DNA of 22,849 nucleotides from an uncultured candidate division Zixibacteria bacterium (lineage in GTDB: Bacteria > Zixibacteria > MSB-5A5 > GN15 > FEB-12). A program made the translations under genes and the position numbers. Position 1 is the first letter of the stretch; each line of letters begins with the position of its first letter. Shown in pieces: positions 1-7,977 of the stretch. The notes under the pieces were generated by a model. The model worked only from the letters and a program-made list of their open reading frames with translations, did no database searches and was not told the origin of the DNA. Where the stretch lies: contig CAJVYT010000023.1 in NCBI GenBank assembly GCA_913009765.1, forward strand, positions 1-22,849, written 5' to 3'.

Positions 1-646
1 CGGCATTACGCAAAAATTCTACAACTTGCGATACTGTTGATGATTTCTGCCCGATAGCAACATAAACGCAGATAACATCTGTATTCTTTTGGTTGATGAT
101 TGTATCAATGGCAATAGCTGTTTTACCTGTTTGACGGTCACCAATAATAAGTTCACGCTGTCCACGACCGATAGGAATCATAGAATCAATAGCTTTTAAA
201 CCGGTTTGAAGCGGTTCAGTAACCGGTTGACGTTCAATAACCGATGCTGCCATACCTTCGATAACTCTGGTTTTATCAGATACAATAGGACCTTTACCGT
301 CAATAGGCTGACCAAGCGGATTTACTACACGTCCGATAAGAGCTTCCCCTACCGGAACCGAGGCAACTTTACCAGTTCTGCGAACAGTATCACCTTCTTT
401 AATTAAAGTATCAGAGCCAAAAATAGCGGCACCGACATTGTCTTCTTCTAAGTTCAGTACCAATCCATAGACATCACCCGGAAATTGAATCAATTCCGAC
501 ATCATAACATCTTCAAGACCCCAGATTCGAGCGATACCATCACCAACCTGAAGAATCGTACCAACCGATTCCATCTCCAGTTTGGTTTCGTATTTTTCAA
601 TCTCTTGTTTTAGTACTGATGAGACTTCTTCAGGGTTGAGACCCAT
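1..646 (-). CDS. atpA: F1Fo ATP synthase subunit alpha, N-terminal part (cut by window edge)
   Basis: Alpha subunit of the F1 catalytic head, the non-catalytic nucleotide-binding partner of beta on the cytoplasmic side of the membrane. I translated it by hand from the ATG at 646: it begins [20 protein letters not shown] and runs about 215 codons to the window edge without a stop. Visible marks are the beta-barrel region ([20 protein letters not shown]), [18 protein letters not shown], and the Walker A loop [11 protein letters not shown] followed by the alpha-type [10 protein letters not shown]. An AGGAGA ribosome site lies about 10 nt upstream of the ATG. It is the last atp gene visible, 85 bp after atpH. 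The gamma, beta and epsilon genes are not in the window. The identity is secure; only the C-terminal part is missing. Confidence 0.97.
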   Translation of the reverse strand, partial: MGLNPEEVSSVLKQEIEKYETKLEMESVGTILQVGDGIARIWGLEDVMMSELIQFPGDVYGLVLNLEEDNVGAAIFGSDTLIKEGDTVRRTGKVASVPVGEALIGRVVNPLGQPIDGKGPIVSDKTRVIEGMAASVIERQPVTEPLQTGLKAIDSMIPIGRGQRELIIGDRQTGKTAIAIDTIINQKNTDVICVYVAIGQKSSTVSQVVEFLRNA

Positions 647-731
647 TATCGTTCTCCTACCGGCACAACCACTCTGGCGTAGCCGTCATATTAAAAATTA
701 TATTCTTACTTACTAATCGGTATACACTGCT

Positions 732-1280
732 TTAGTGTACCCGAACCTTTGCTAATTGTTCTTCCACCGCATTTAACCCATGCGAAACAGAACCGTCGAT
801 AATTTCATTGTGTAAAATAATAATCATTCCGCCAATAATCGACGGGTCGACTTTTTCTTCTAAAATAATTTCCAAATTTGTTTTCTTTTGCATCTTATCT
901 TTAAGTCTGACTCGTTCGTCCTCTACAAGCGGCACAGCGGTTATGACAGTTACTCTGCCAATACCTCTTTTAGCTTCTACTAAACGAGTGAACTCATCAA
1001 TTACTTGGGGAAGAAAATTTACACGATTTTTATCAATTAATACGACTAAAAATTCAACGAAAAGTTTTTCCATTCGAGATGAAAAGACATCACGAACTAA
1101 CGAGAGTTTATTTTCATCTAAAACTTGCGGAGCCGAAAGGAAATTAACCAGTGATTTATCTTTTGCTAACAGTTCTTTCAAAGATTTAAACTGATCATAG
1201 GCAACATCAATCATCCCTTTTTCCACAACAGACAAAAGGAGTGCGTTGGCATATATTTTAGCAACTTCTTGAGCTAACAC
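732..1280 (-). CDS. atpH: F1Fo ATP synthase subunit delta (OSCP)
   Basis: Delta/OSCP subunit, part of the peripheral stalk that ties the top of F1 to the b subunits. The start of the family pattern is seen in EVAKIYANALL (compare VARxYAxAL) and the C-terminal conserved stretch in DPSIIGGMIIILHNEIIDGS. It lies between atpF and atpA, as usual. An open frame extends to a TTG at 1307, which would overlap atpF by 23 bp. I prefer the GTG at 1280: AAAAGG at 1290-1295 sits 9 nt upstream, and the N-terminus then matches family length (182 residues). The choice is inferred from ribosome-site spacing. The first atpH codons overlap the atpF stop region, which suggests translational coupling. Confidence 0.93.
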   Translation of the reverse strand: MLAQEVAKIYANALLLSVVEKGMIDVAYDQFKSLKELLAKDKSLVNFLSAPQVLDENKLSLVRDVFSSRMEKLFVEFLVVLIDKNRVNFLPQVIDEFTRLVEAKRGIGRVTVITAVPLVEDERVRLKDKMQKKTNLEIILEEKVDPSIIGGMIIILHNEIIDGSVSHGLNAVEEQLAKVRVH

Positions 1281-1284
1281 TTTA

Positions 1285-1767
1285 TTATACCTTTTCGATG
1301 CCGTCAATAAAGTTCGCTATTAATTCGCGATGTTTATTGTCGTCTAACTCTTCATTGATAATTTTAGATGCTGCTTTGACAGTAATAGTGACCATGTCAT
1401 CTTTTAACTGTACTTTTGCTTTGGCAACATCCCGTTCTATTTCGGACTTAGCTTTATCGGCAATTACTTTGGCTTCTTTGTTTGCAGTAGTTTTAATTTC
1501 TTCGGCAATTTTTTTACCTTGATTGACAGCTTCGGTAATTTTTGCACGACGCTCATCATCAATTTCTGAGAGTTTGGCATTGTATTCAGCTGTCAATTTT
1601 TCTACTTCTGCATGACCGTCTTCAATTTTCTGGAATTCGCTTTTGATTTTTTCACGGCGTTCTTCCAACAAATTAAGTATAGGTCCCCAAGCATATTTCT
1701 TGAGAATCCAAACGGTAATCAAGAAACCAATGGAGTGTGTTATAAATAATTCTAAATTCAAGTCCAT
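1285..1767 (-). CDS. atpF: F1Fo ATP synthase subunit b
   Basis: Peripheral-stalk b subunit, 160 residues, normal length. Residues 7-25 form a single N-terminal membrane helix (ITHSIGFLITVWILKKY). A conserved-type junction follows (WGPILNLLEERREKI), and then a long Glu/Lys/Ala-rich helix to about residue 140, as expected for the b-b coiled coil. Only one b-type gene is seen between atpE and atpH, so the stalk is presumably a b homodimer rather than b/b'. It is transcribed with its neighbours; 55 bp separates it from atpE. The ATG at 1767 places the membrane helix at the very N-terminus, as in homologues. Its ribosome site is weak. Confidence 0.95.
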   Translation of the reverse strand: MDLNLELFITHSIGFLITVWILKKYAWGPILNLLEERREKIKSEFQKIEDGHAEVEKLTAEYNAKLSEIDDERRAKITEAVNQGKKIAEEIKTTANKEAKVIADKAKSEIERDVAKAKVQLKDDMVTITVKAASKIINEELDDNKHRELIANFIDGIEKV

Positions 1768-1822
1768 TACGTCTTCATTTCTCTAAATGTTATTGTTTTT
1801 AAACAATTACAAAGATTGTTTA

Positions 1823-2056
1823 TTAACCGATTTTACCTGAGAGAATAAAGAATACAACCAAAGCATAAATGGTCAACGCCTCAATAAGAGCGGCACCAAT
1901 AATCATAGCTGTTTGAATTTTACCGGCAGCTTCAGGTTGACGACCGATAGCTTCCATAGCAGAACCTACAGCACGTCCAAGACCTAATCCGGAACCAACA
2001 GCGGCAAGACCAACACCCATTGGTAATGCCCAAGCTAACATTGATTGATAATCCAT
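1823..2056 (-). CDS. atpE: F1Fo ATP synthase subunit c
   Basis: Proteolipid of the rotor ring, 77 residues, two membrane helices joined by the conserved polar loop GRQPEA (residues 38-43). The ion-carrying carboxylate is E59 in GAALIEALTIYAL. Compared with Na+-dependent c subunits, the helix-1 Gln position is L26 and the residue after the Glu is A60 instead of Ser. Both Na+ ligands are therefore absent and the ring should carry H+; this is inference from known Na+/H+ signatures. Glycine-rich packing of helix 1 (VGSGLGLGRAVG) is intact. A clear AGGAG lies 8 nt before the ATG. Confidence 0.97.
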   Translation of the reverse strand: MDYQSMLAWALPMGVGLAAVGSGLGLGRAVGSAMEAIGRQPEAAGKIQTAMIIGAALIEALTIYALVVFFILSGKIG

Positions 2057-2112
2057 TTGTAAAACTCCTAATTTGTGGTTATTTATTTTATGTTTTTATT
2101 TTATTTTCTATT

Positions 2113-2925
2113 TTAGTGTGCTTCTTCATGCGGAAGCATCATCAATATATAAATTGTCGACAACAACGTAAACACGAGTGCCTGAATTGTGGACAACAAC
2201 ATTCCTAACAATATAAACGGTACATTTAACGGCAGACCAACCGGTGAACCAATAAACGCTAAAGCAGAAATACCCAATCCAACAAATGCACCAACCAAAA
2301 TATCTTCACCGGTAATATTACCAAACAAACGTAAAGCCAATGAGAATGGTTTGGCAAACTCACCAATAATATGCATCGGGAGCATAAGAGGAACTAAACA
2401 CCAGCCAATTACATCTCGCGGCTCACCCATAAGATGATCTATGTATCCACCAATACCTAATCTTGCAATACCTGTGTACTGGGAATATAAAAACACTAAA
2501 ACTGCCAGCGAAGCTGTAATAGATAAAGAAGTAGTTGGTGCCGCCCCACCCGGTATTAGACCCATCAAGTTCATCCCAAGTATATAGAAAAACAGGGTAC
2601 CCAAAAACGGTATGAACTGTTTTGTATCTTTCCCTAAAATTGATTCAATAAAATTATACATCCATTCAATTAACATCTCCAAGAGATTTTGGAGTGGACC
2701 GGGAATCATCTGACGATTTTTATAAACTTTCATTGCAATAAAACTAAAAAGGATTGAAAGAGAAAAAGCAAAAATAGCCGGTTTAAATGTGTTCATCAGC
2801 CCATGATGAAAAAACGTTCCGATAACATCGGGAAGATGAGTTCCGCCACCTTCGGAAGCAAAGAGAATAGATGGAAGCAGTGTTACCAAAAACGTGCTTG
2901 CTAATATATTTACTATTTTTTTCAA
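2113..2925 (-). CDS. atpB: F1Fo ATP synthase subunit a
   Basis: Membrane stator subunit that provides the two half-channels facing the c ring; 270 residues. The essential arginine is R199 in FSLALRLFGNITGEDIL, the family hallmark. Other conserved pieces are FIPFLGTLFFYILGMNLMGL (about residues 104-123) and the final helix near 245-265. The N-terminus has a hydrophobic stretch ending near ASEGGG, possibly a signal-like leader. The start codon is TTG (2925), with AGGTGA about 5 nt upstream. No ATG lies between it and the preceding stop, and the first internal Met is residue 44, so TTG is the likely true start. The gene follows the AtpI-like gene by one base, so translation is probably coupled. 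Confidence 0.96.
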   Translation of the reverse strand: MKKIVNILASTFLVTLLPSILFASEGGGTHLPDVIGTFFHHGLMNTFKPAIFAFSLSILFSFIAMKVYKNRQMIPGPLQNLLEMLIEWMYNFIESILGKDTKQFIPFLGTLFFYILGMNLMGLIPGGAAPTTSLSITASLAVLVFLYSQYTGIARLGIGGYIDHLMGEPRDVIGWCLVPLMLPMHIIGEFAKPFSLALRLFGNITGEDILVGAFVGLGISALAFIGSPVGLPLNVPFILLGMLLSTIQALVFTLLSTIYILMMLPHEEAH

Positions 2926-2926
2926 A

Positions 2927-3343
2927 CTAAATCACCTTTTGTATGGTTTGATTATTCTCTTTGCTGTCAAGCCCGAGCAGCAGACGACCTAATGCTTTTA
3001 AAACCATTACTACTAGAATAAGAGAGAATCCGGCAACCAAAATTTTTATATCAAACATGTCTACAGTTACTAAAAAATATCCGGCGACAAATAAAAGCGG
3101 AAATTTTACTAAAGCAGTGACCGCAACAGCCGATGTGTTGATTTCTCCTGCTGTGAATGTTTCCTGAATGAGGTTTTTAAGAAATATCATGTTAACAATC
3201 CCCCAAACACCTCCCGTAAAGAATGCTAAACTATCCCAAAATCCGAAAGAATACATACCAAAGACAAATGCAATTAGCAAAACCATCGCAGATGTTCTAA
3301 TGGTACGGTCGATAAAACCAAGATCAAATTTAGTCTGTGCCAT
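2927..3343 (-). CDS. atpI: AtpI-like membrane protein of the ATP synthase operon
   Basis: Protein of 138 residues with about four hydrophobic segments (near 15-33, 38-56, 72-92 and 98-118). It lies between atpZ and atpB, exactly where the small ATP synthase assembly proteins of the AtpI/AtpR type are found. In that family AtpI helps c-ring assembly and is not part of the finished enzyme. Sequence similarity recognisable by eye is weak; the call rests on size, topology and position. The ATG at 3343 lies 14 bp inside the end of atpZ, and the stop is one base before the atpB TTG, so this is a tightly coupled operon member. AtpR-like is the main alternative. Confidence 0.65.
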   Translation of the reverse strand: MAQTKFDLGFIDRTIRTSAMVLLIAFVFGMYSFGFWDSLAFFTGGVWGIVNMIFLKNLIQETFTAGEINTSAVAVTALVKFPLLFVAGYFLVTVDMFDIKILVAGFSLILVVMVLKALGRLLLGLDSKENNQTIQKVI

Positions 3344-3593
3344 TCTTTTCTTTGTCTATACTTTCAGCTCTTTTAACCAATTTCGCAATTTCAAGCCCTG
3401 CGGCTCCAAATCCTAATATAATCCCGATTATAAGGAATAACGGATTGGTATCAAACTTCTTGTCCAACCACTGACCGACAAAAAAACCAACCCCGGGACC
3501 CGCTATAAGAATAGTCGGAACTACCGCCAATAGGCTATACTGTCTTAAGTCGTTGTTTTTCTTGTCTTTAGGGTTGGGTTTTAATATACCCAT
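3330..3593 (-). CDS. atpZ: AtpZ-like small membrane protein (AtpZ/AtpI family)
   Basis: First gene of the atp operon, 87 residues from the chosen start. Two membrane helices carry the AtpZ pattern: a Gly-rich first helix (AGPGVGFFVGQWLDKKF) and a second (LFLIIGIILGFGAAGLEIAK), followed by a charged tail. AtpZ proteins sit at the head of many atp operons and have been linked to ATP synthase assembly or Mg2+/Ca2+ handling. An open frame continues upstream to 3704. The ATG at 3593 is preferred because GAGGT lies 7 nt before it, homologues have this length, and a good promoter (3619-3646) falls inside the longer frame. Confidence 0.82.
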   Translation of the reverse strand: MGILKPNPKDKKNNDLRQYSLLAVVPTILIAGPGVGFFVGQWLDKKFDTNPLFLIIGIILGFGAAGLEIAKLVKRAESIDKEKNGTD

Positions 3594-3904
3594 ACGCCAT
3601 ACCTCAATAATCAGGGAGAATATACTTACGGCTCTACTAAAGTCAACAGTTTTTTGTCTGTTTTCAACTAAAATATTTAAATATTCTCTTTTTTGCTCTC
3701 TCAAACTACGAAATAATCAGAGTTTGTATCGGTCTATATAATCAGACTTATATTTTATATTTTTGATATGACGTGCTGAAACAGAAACAGACAGCATAAA
3801 CAGCATAATAAGAAAATAATCGACCTATTAAAAGAACATTAAGAACAGGGCGGACTTATTTATTATTATTTTCACCCATTTTATTTATTATTTCGTATTG
3901 ATAG
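3594..3904. other. Gene-free stretch between the act lipoprotein gene and atpZ
   Basis: About 310 bp. It holds the predicted atp promoter and ribosome site at its left end. The rest is A+T-rich with no open frame that looks coding. I see no convincing hairpin terminator for the upstream act transcript, so read-through from act into atp cannot be excluded. Confidence 0.6.
3619..3646 (-). promoter_or_regulatory. Predicted sigma70-type promoter of the atp operon
   Basis: On the minus strand TTGACT (3646-3641) is followed by a 16-nt spacer and TATATT (3624-3619). The expected start point is near 3612, about 18 nt before the atpZ ATG at 3593. It gives the atp genes their own promoter even though they lie in line behind the act operon. 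It was found by eye and is not tested. Confidence 0.5.
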
Positions 3905-4186
3905 TTATTTTGTTTTAGAGTATTCTTTTAGATACAGTTCCATAGCATTTTCTATTGGAATTGAGTAAACCTGTTTTGCAGTGTCAATTAATTGATATGA
4001 TGTCAGGGCTTTATTTTCTATTGCTCGTAGTTCTTCAAGTGACATAGTAGGTTTTTTCAGCACTTCATCGTATGCCAAAGTCTTTTTATCAGAGTCAGAA
4101 CATCCATTACACAGCATAAACAGAACAGCAAAGAAGAATAATACTGTTATCTTAACTATACGTAATTTCTTAATATTTATACTCAT
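3905..4186 (-). CDS. Small predicted lipoprotein, last gene of the act operon
   Basis: Protein of 93 residues that I do not recognise. The N-terminus is a basic/hydrophobic leader (KKLRIVKITVLFFFAVLFML) ending in a lipobox-like CNGC, with the lipid-bearing Cys probably C29. The -3 residue is Cys rather than the usual Leu/Val/Ile, so lipidation is likely but not certain. The mature part is short and mostly helical, with Lys/Glu-rich segments. It starts 11 bp after actF, and its AGGA ribosome site overlaps the actF stop codon, so it is surely co-transcribed and probably translationally coupled. Position suggests an accessory or assembly factor for Alternative Complex III at the membrane; this is inference only. 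Confidence 0.7.
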   Translation of the reverse strand: MSINIKKLRIVKITVLFFFAVLFMLCNGCSDSDKKTLAYDEVLKKPTMSLEELRAIENKALTSYQLIDTAKQVYSIPIENAMELYLKEYSKTK

Positions 4187-4197
4187 AATATCATATC

Positions 4198-5409
4198 CTA
4201 AGTATTTTGGAACTTCATAGATTCGTTAAGAGAAGCATCTTTTATCGGTACAATTGCATTTGCTGTAAATTGTTTCCAGAAGAACCAGACAAAGATTCCT
4301 CCGATACCAATAATCGGAGCTATGTCATATATGCCAAAATCAAACGGTACATGCGACCCATTTTTGTTTAGTCCTGTCGGCATAATAATCCAGTATAAAT
4401 CTACAAAACGCATAAGAAGAATCCAAGCCGACATAAACAAGAGGAACTTTACATTGCGTTTTGCCGCTCGTGTAATAAGAGCAATAAACGGGAACACAAA
4501 ATGTCCAAAAATAAGAAGCAGTGACAAATTCTGCCATGTATTATCCCAACGGTATAAGAACCAGTAGTTTTCTTCTGGAAGATTGGCATACCATATAAGG
4601 AAATATTGTGAAAAAGCCATATAGGACCAGAAAATTATGAAAGCAAACATAAATTTGGCTATATCTTGATAGTGTTCAATCGTAACGACATTTTGTAAAA
4701 TATTTTGAGAACGTAAATAAATCAGCAGAATTAATAAAAAGGTCAGCCCTGACAAAAAGACACCTGAGAAAAAGTATACTCCAAAGATTGTCGAGAACCA
4801 GTGAGCATCTAAAGACATCATCCAGTCAAACGATGCAAAGGTTGTTGTTAAAGCAAATAAAATAAGCCACGGAGCAGATAATTTTTTAAATGCTAATTTA
4901 TAATCTTTGCCAGTGGAATCCTGTTGGATTGATTTTTTCCGAAGCAAATATGAAAACACAGTCCATACGGCAAGATAGAAAAAAGCCCTAATATAGAAAA
5001 ATGTTTCATTCAAATAGCCTTGTTTTTCATAAAGGATATGGTCAAAACTTTGTGAGCTTGGATCCATCACACCGGCATGGCTCCAATGAAACAATTCATG
5101 CAGTCCAAAAATAATCGGAATAAACAACAGGACAAAAACCGGCATTGTACCTGCCATATTTTCAGTTATACGCCTGATAACGGTTGACCATGTAGCATTG
5201 GTAACATGATGCACCATAGTCATAAACATTCCACCCAAGGCAATTGAAAGCCAAAATATATAAGCGGTCAGATAGTTAAAAAAGAAGTGAGCAGAGTCAT
5301 TCAAATAACCGAGTACAGAAATTCCTAAAAAGACAACACCCAACACTAAAGCTATGACACCAACTTTACCACTGTCTTTTATCGTATATGTATTATTATC
5401 AAAATTCAT
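4198..5409 (-). CDS. actF: Alternative Complex III subunit ActF (NrfD-like membrane subunit)
   Basis: Integral membrane subunit of the quinol:acceptor oxidoreductase; about 403 residues with some ten hydrophobic helices. It is a shorter paralogue of ActC in the NrfD/PsrC-like family. Visible landmarks are GGMFMTMVHHVTNATWS, FASFDWMMSLDAHWFSTIFG and FSQYFLIWYANLPEENYWF, which are typical of ActF. The longest frame begins at 5463 and would overlap actE by 47 bp. I take the ATG at 5409, 7 nt after the actE stop, because the extra 18 residues are not family-like; the ribosome site there is weak. It is next-to-last in the operon, before the small lipoprotein. Confidence 0.92.
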   Translation of the reverse strand: MNFDNNTYTIKDSGKVGVIALVLGVVFLGISVLGYLNDSAHFFFNYLTAYIFWLSIALGGMFMTMVHHVTNATWSTVIRRITENMAGTMPVFVLLFIPIIFGLHELFHWSHAGVMDPSSQSFDHILYEKQGYLNETFFYIRAFFYLAVWTVFSYLLRKKSIQQDSTGKDYKLAFKKLSAPWLILFALTTTFASFDWMMSLDAHWFSTIFGVYFFSGVFLSGLTFLLILLIYLRSQNILQNVVTIEHYQDIAKFMFAFIIFWSYMAFSQYFLIWYANLPEENYWFLYRWDNTWQNLSLLLIFGHFVFPFIALITRAAKRNVKFLLFMSAWILLMRFVDLYWIIMPTGLNKNGSHVPFDFGIYDIAPIIGIGGIFVWFFWKQFTANAIVPIKDASLNESMKFQNT

Positions 5410-5416
5410 AATTATC

Positions 5417-6037
5417 TTAGAGGCTCCCTCGTTCACTTTGCGGAACATCTTGTATTGTTGCATTTTGGCTTCTTTGTAAGGCTTTCAGATAGGAAATTAT
5501 AGCCCAGCGGTCTTTTTCAGGTATTTGATATTTGTACGGCGGCATATTGCGAACACCATTGGTGATAACATCAAAAACCCGACCATTCGGAAAGACCCGT
5601 ATTGAATCAACATGGAATGACGGAGGTGGCAGCATACCTTTTTCAACAACTATTCCTCGACCGTTTCCGACTCTTCCATGACAGGGTGAACAGTAAATAT
5701 TAAACCGTTCCTGCCCACGCTTAAGCAATGTCATATCAACATTTATTTGTTTTGGGAAAGTTTTTACAAAATTACCTTTACTGTCTTTACCATAATAAAA
5801 TTCGTTATCTTCTTTTAATTCCCCGCGGGCAACAGTACCCTCAACGATAGGACGCATCGTGGCACCATCTTCAAAATAGTTAGACTCAGCCTGCGGAAGA
5901 TATTTTGGCTGACTGTCCATATTGGGATTCATGTGAATAGGTTCTTTGCTTGAGGTACTGCCTTGGTAACATCCTGAAACAGCAAGTAAAACGGTAAGCA
6001 ATATAAGAGACAGTATCTGTGAAGTTACATTTTTCAT
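5417..6037 (-). CDS. actE: Alternative Complex III subunit ActE (monoheme cytochrome c lipoprotein)
   Basis: Periplasm-facing cytochrome c subunit, 206 residues. A lipoprotein signal ends in VSGC (lipid Cys C23). One c-type heme site is seen, CSPCH at 116-120, followed by GRVGNGRG. Candidate distal Met ligands are in KGMLPPPSF and, more likely, RNMPPYKYQIP near the C-terminus, followed by the last cytochrome helix DRWAIISYLKALQRSQ. In characterised complexes ActE takes electrons on towards the acceptor. Its ATG at 6037 overlaps the actD stop (ATGA), so the two are coupled. Confidence 0.95.
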   Translation of the reverse strand: MKNVTSQILSLILLTVLLAVSGCYQGSTSSKEPIHMNPNMDSQPKYLPQAESNYFEDGATMRPIVEGTVARGELKEDNEFYYGKDSKGNFVKTFPKQINVDMTLLKRGQERFNIYCSPCHGRVGNGRGIVVEKGMLPPPSFHVDSIRVFPNGRVFDVITNGVRNMPPYKYQIPEKDRWAIISYLKALQRSQNATIQDVPQSERGSL

Positions 6038-6579
6038 TTTATTTTTACAACCTCCACATTTTTCCCACCGATAGATTCAAGGAAACTTTTTACTTTTGCT
6101 TCATCATACATAGGGTCATCAGCTTCCACAGAAACAAAAAAACCGTCATTGGTAACTTTGGCAAACCTATCAGAGCCAAAAATCGGGTTAAACAATTGAG
6201 GCAATTTGTTTAAAGCAAGCATGCCAAAAAACGCACCAAATGCTGACAGCAAAATCGTAATAGCAAAAATAACCGGAATAAACGCTTGCCAGCTAAAATA
6301 TTCTTTACCGGAGATGACCATTTGGTAGCCATAAGTATTTGTCCAATATGTTAAAGCAAGCATACCAATCATTCCAATCGTACCCATCGTTCCAATTATA
6401 TAACCCATAGGAGAACGCTTTAATTTCATTGCTTGGTCCATTCCATGAATAGGGAACGGAGAATGACAGTCATATTTTTTATACCCTTCTTTGGACATTT
6501 TTTCAGCAGCATGTAATAGAGATGCTGTTGAGTCAAATTCGGCTATTATCACACCCGGGAGTTTTCTAAACAGTGACAT
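6034..6579 (-). CDS. actD: Alternative Complex III subunit ActD (DUF3341)
   Basis: Membrane subunit of about 181 residues from the DUF3341 family. An N-terminal soluble domain (residues 1-55, with the family-like GYKKYDCHSPFPIHGMDQAM) precedes two membrane helices (about 60-80 and 100-122) and a soluble C-terminal tail. The frame can start at a TTG at 6582, but the ATG at 6579 is better. GGAGG lies 9 nt upstream, and the ATG overlaps the actC stop by one base (TGATG). The stop at 6034-6036 overlaps the actE ATG. It binds no cofactor; in the family it packs beside ActC. Confidence 0.94.
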   Translation of the reverse strand: MSLFRKLPGVIIAEFDSTASLLHAAEKMSKEGYKKYDCHSPFPIHGMDQAMKLKRSPMGYIIGTMGTIGMIGMLALTYWTNTYGYQMVISGKEYFSWQAFIPVIFAITILLSAFGAFFGMLALNKLPQLFNPIFGSDRFAKVTNDGFFVSVEADDPMYDEAKVKSFLESIGGKNVEVVKIK

Positions 6580-7964
6580 CAATGACTACCTCCATAATGC
6601 GGGTCTGCTTCAGGTAAGGCACCTTTGACCTCCGACATCGCCACCATCGGGAGAAAACGAAGGAATAAAAGAAACATCGTAAAGAATAAACCAAACGAGC
6701 CTACCAAAATCCCAACATCATATATAGTTGGGCTAAAGTAATCCCAGCTTGACGGGAGATAATCACGAGATAAAGTCATAACAATTACAAAACGCTCAAA
6801 CCACATACCGATATTAACCACTATAGAAAGAGTAAACAGAACCGGAATAGATGTTCTTAATTTTTTAAACCAGAACAACTGCGGCGAGATAACATTACAG
6901 CTAATCATAATCCAGTATGCCCAGGCATAGGGACCAAAAGCACGGTTGATAAATGCAAACCGTTCGTATTCGTTACCTGAATACCACGCAATAAAGAATT
7001 CCATTGAGTAGGCATAGCCGACCATTGAACCTGTCAAAAGCATAACCCAACTCATTCGTTCCAAAACTTTTGGTGTAAATATATGTTCTAAATTATATAC
7101 TTTTCGAGCTATAAGAGCGAGTGTCATCACCATTGCAAATCCTGAGAAAATAGCACCGGCGACAAAATACGGCGGGAAAATAGTTGTATGCCACCCGGGA
7201 ACTAATGAAGTTGCAAAGTCAGTCGATACAATCGAGTGAACCGAAAGCACAAGCGGAGTTGAAATACCTGCTAAAACCAAATATGCTAATTCATAGTGCT
7301 GCCACTGACGGTTACCGCCACGCCATCCTAATGAGAAAAAACCATAAAGCAGCTTGCTCATTTTATCTTTTGCTCTGTCTCTGAGAGTTGCCAAATCAGG
7401 AATAAGCCCGACATACCAAAACAGCAGCGAACAGGTAAAATATGTGCCAACAGCGAATGTATCCCATAATAGCGGCGAGCGAAAATTCGGCCACATTTCC
7501 ATTTGGTTCGGAATCGGAAGAACCCAGTACAACAGCCATACACGACCAACGTGAATAGTCGGAAACAACAAAGCACAAATAACAGCAAATATTGTCATCG
7601 CTTCGGCAAAACGGTTAATCGAAGTACGCCAGCGTTGACGCAGTAAAAACAAAACCGCCGAAATAAGTGTTCCGGCATGACCAATACCAACCCAAAACAC
7701 AAAGTTGACAATCGCCCAACCCCATCCGACCGGATTATTAAGTCCCCAAATTCCGGTACCTTCCCAAAAAAGATACCCAATCATTGAGAACAGCATAACA
7801 GTAAGCGAAGACGAGATACCAAAGAGAACATACCACAGTTTCCCCGGTTTTGTCTCAACAACCTTACATACATCTTCAGTAATTGACCCAAAAGTCGGGT
7901 TACCGTCAAAAAGCAGCTCTTTTTGAACTTCTAAATTTGTTAAATCTTTAGCGTTTGAACTCAC
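6579..7964 (-). CDS. actC: Alternative Complex III subunit ActC (NrfD/PsrC-like, quinol site)
   Basis: Large membrane subunit, 461 residues and about ten helices, NrfD/PsrC family. In this complex ActC forms the quinol-binding pocket together with the iron-sulfur subunit ActB. Visible family stretches are [31 protein letters not shown] (given here in part: [11 protein letters not shown] and [12 protein letters not shown]), [24 protein letters not shown] and [14 protein letters not shown]. It starts with GTG at 7964; no ATG fits, and AGGAAA lies about 9 nt upstream, overlapping the actB stop. It is followed by actD with a one-base TGATG overlap. Confidence 0.96.
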   Translation of the reverse strand: MSSNAKDLTNLEVQKELLFDGNPTFGSITEDVCKVVETKPGKLWYVLFGISSSLTVMLFSMIGYLFWEGTGIWGLNNPVGWGWAIVNFVFWVGIGHAGTLISAVLFLLRQRWRTSINRFAEAMTIFAVICALLFPTIHVGRVWLLYWVLPIPNQMEMWPNFRSPLLWDTFAVGTYFTCSLLFWYVGLIPDLATLRDRAKDKMSKLLYGFFSLGWRGGNRQWQHYELAYLVLAGISTPLVLSVHSIVSTDFATSLVPGWHTTIFPPYFVAGAIFSGFAMVMTLALIARKVYNLEHIFTPKVLERMSWVMLLTGSMVGYAYSMEFFIAWYSGNEYERFAFINRAFGPYAWAYWIMISCNVISPQLFWFKKLRTSIPVLFTLSIVVNIGMWFERFVIVMTLSRDYLPSSWDYFSPTIYDVGILVGSFGLFFTMFLLFLRFLPMVAMSEVKGALPEADPHYGGSH

Positions 7965-7977
7965 TTAAATCTATTTC

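Noticed and set aside
808..1194. Open frame of 128 codons on the plus strand
   Set aside because: Antisense shadow of atpH, Ser/Thr/Ile-rich with no family resemblance.
7358..7588. Open frame of 76 codons (and others at 7396-7578, 7595-7780, 4340-4537) on the minus strand
   Set aside because: They lie inside actC or actF in other frames, have no ribosome site and unnatural composition; the host genes are certain.
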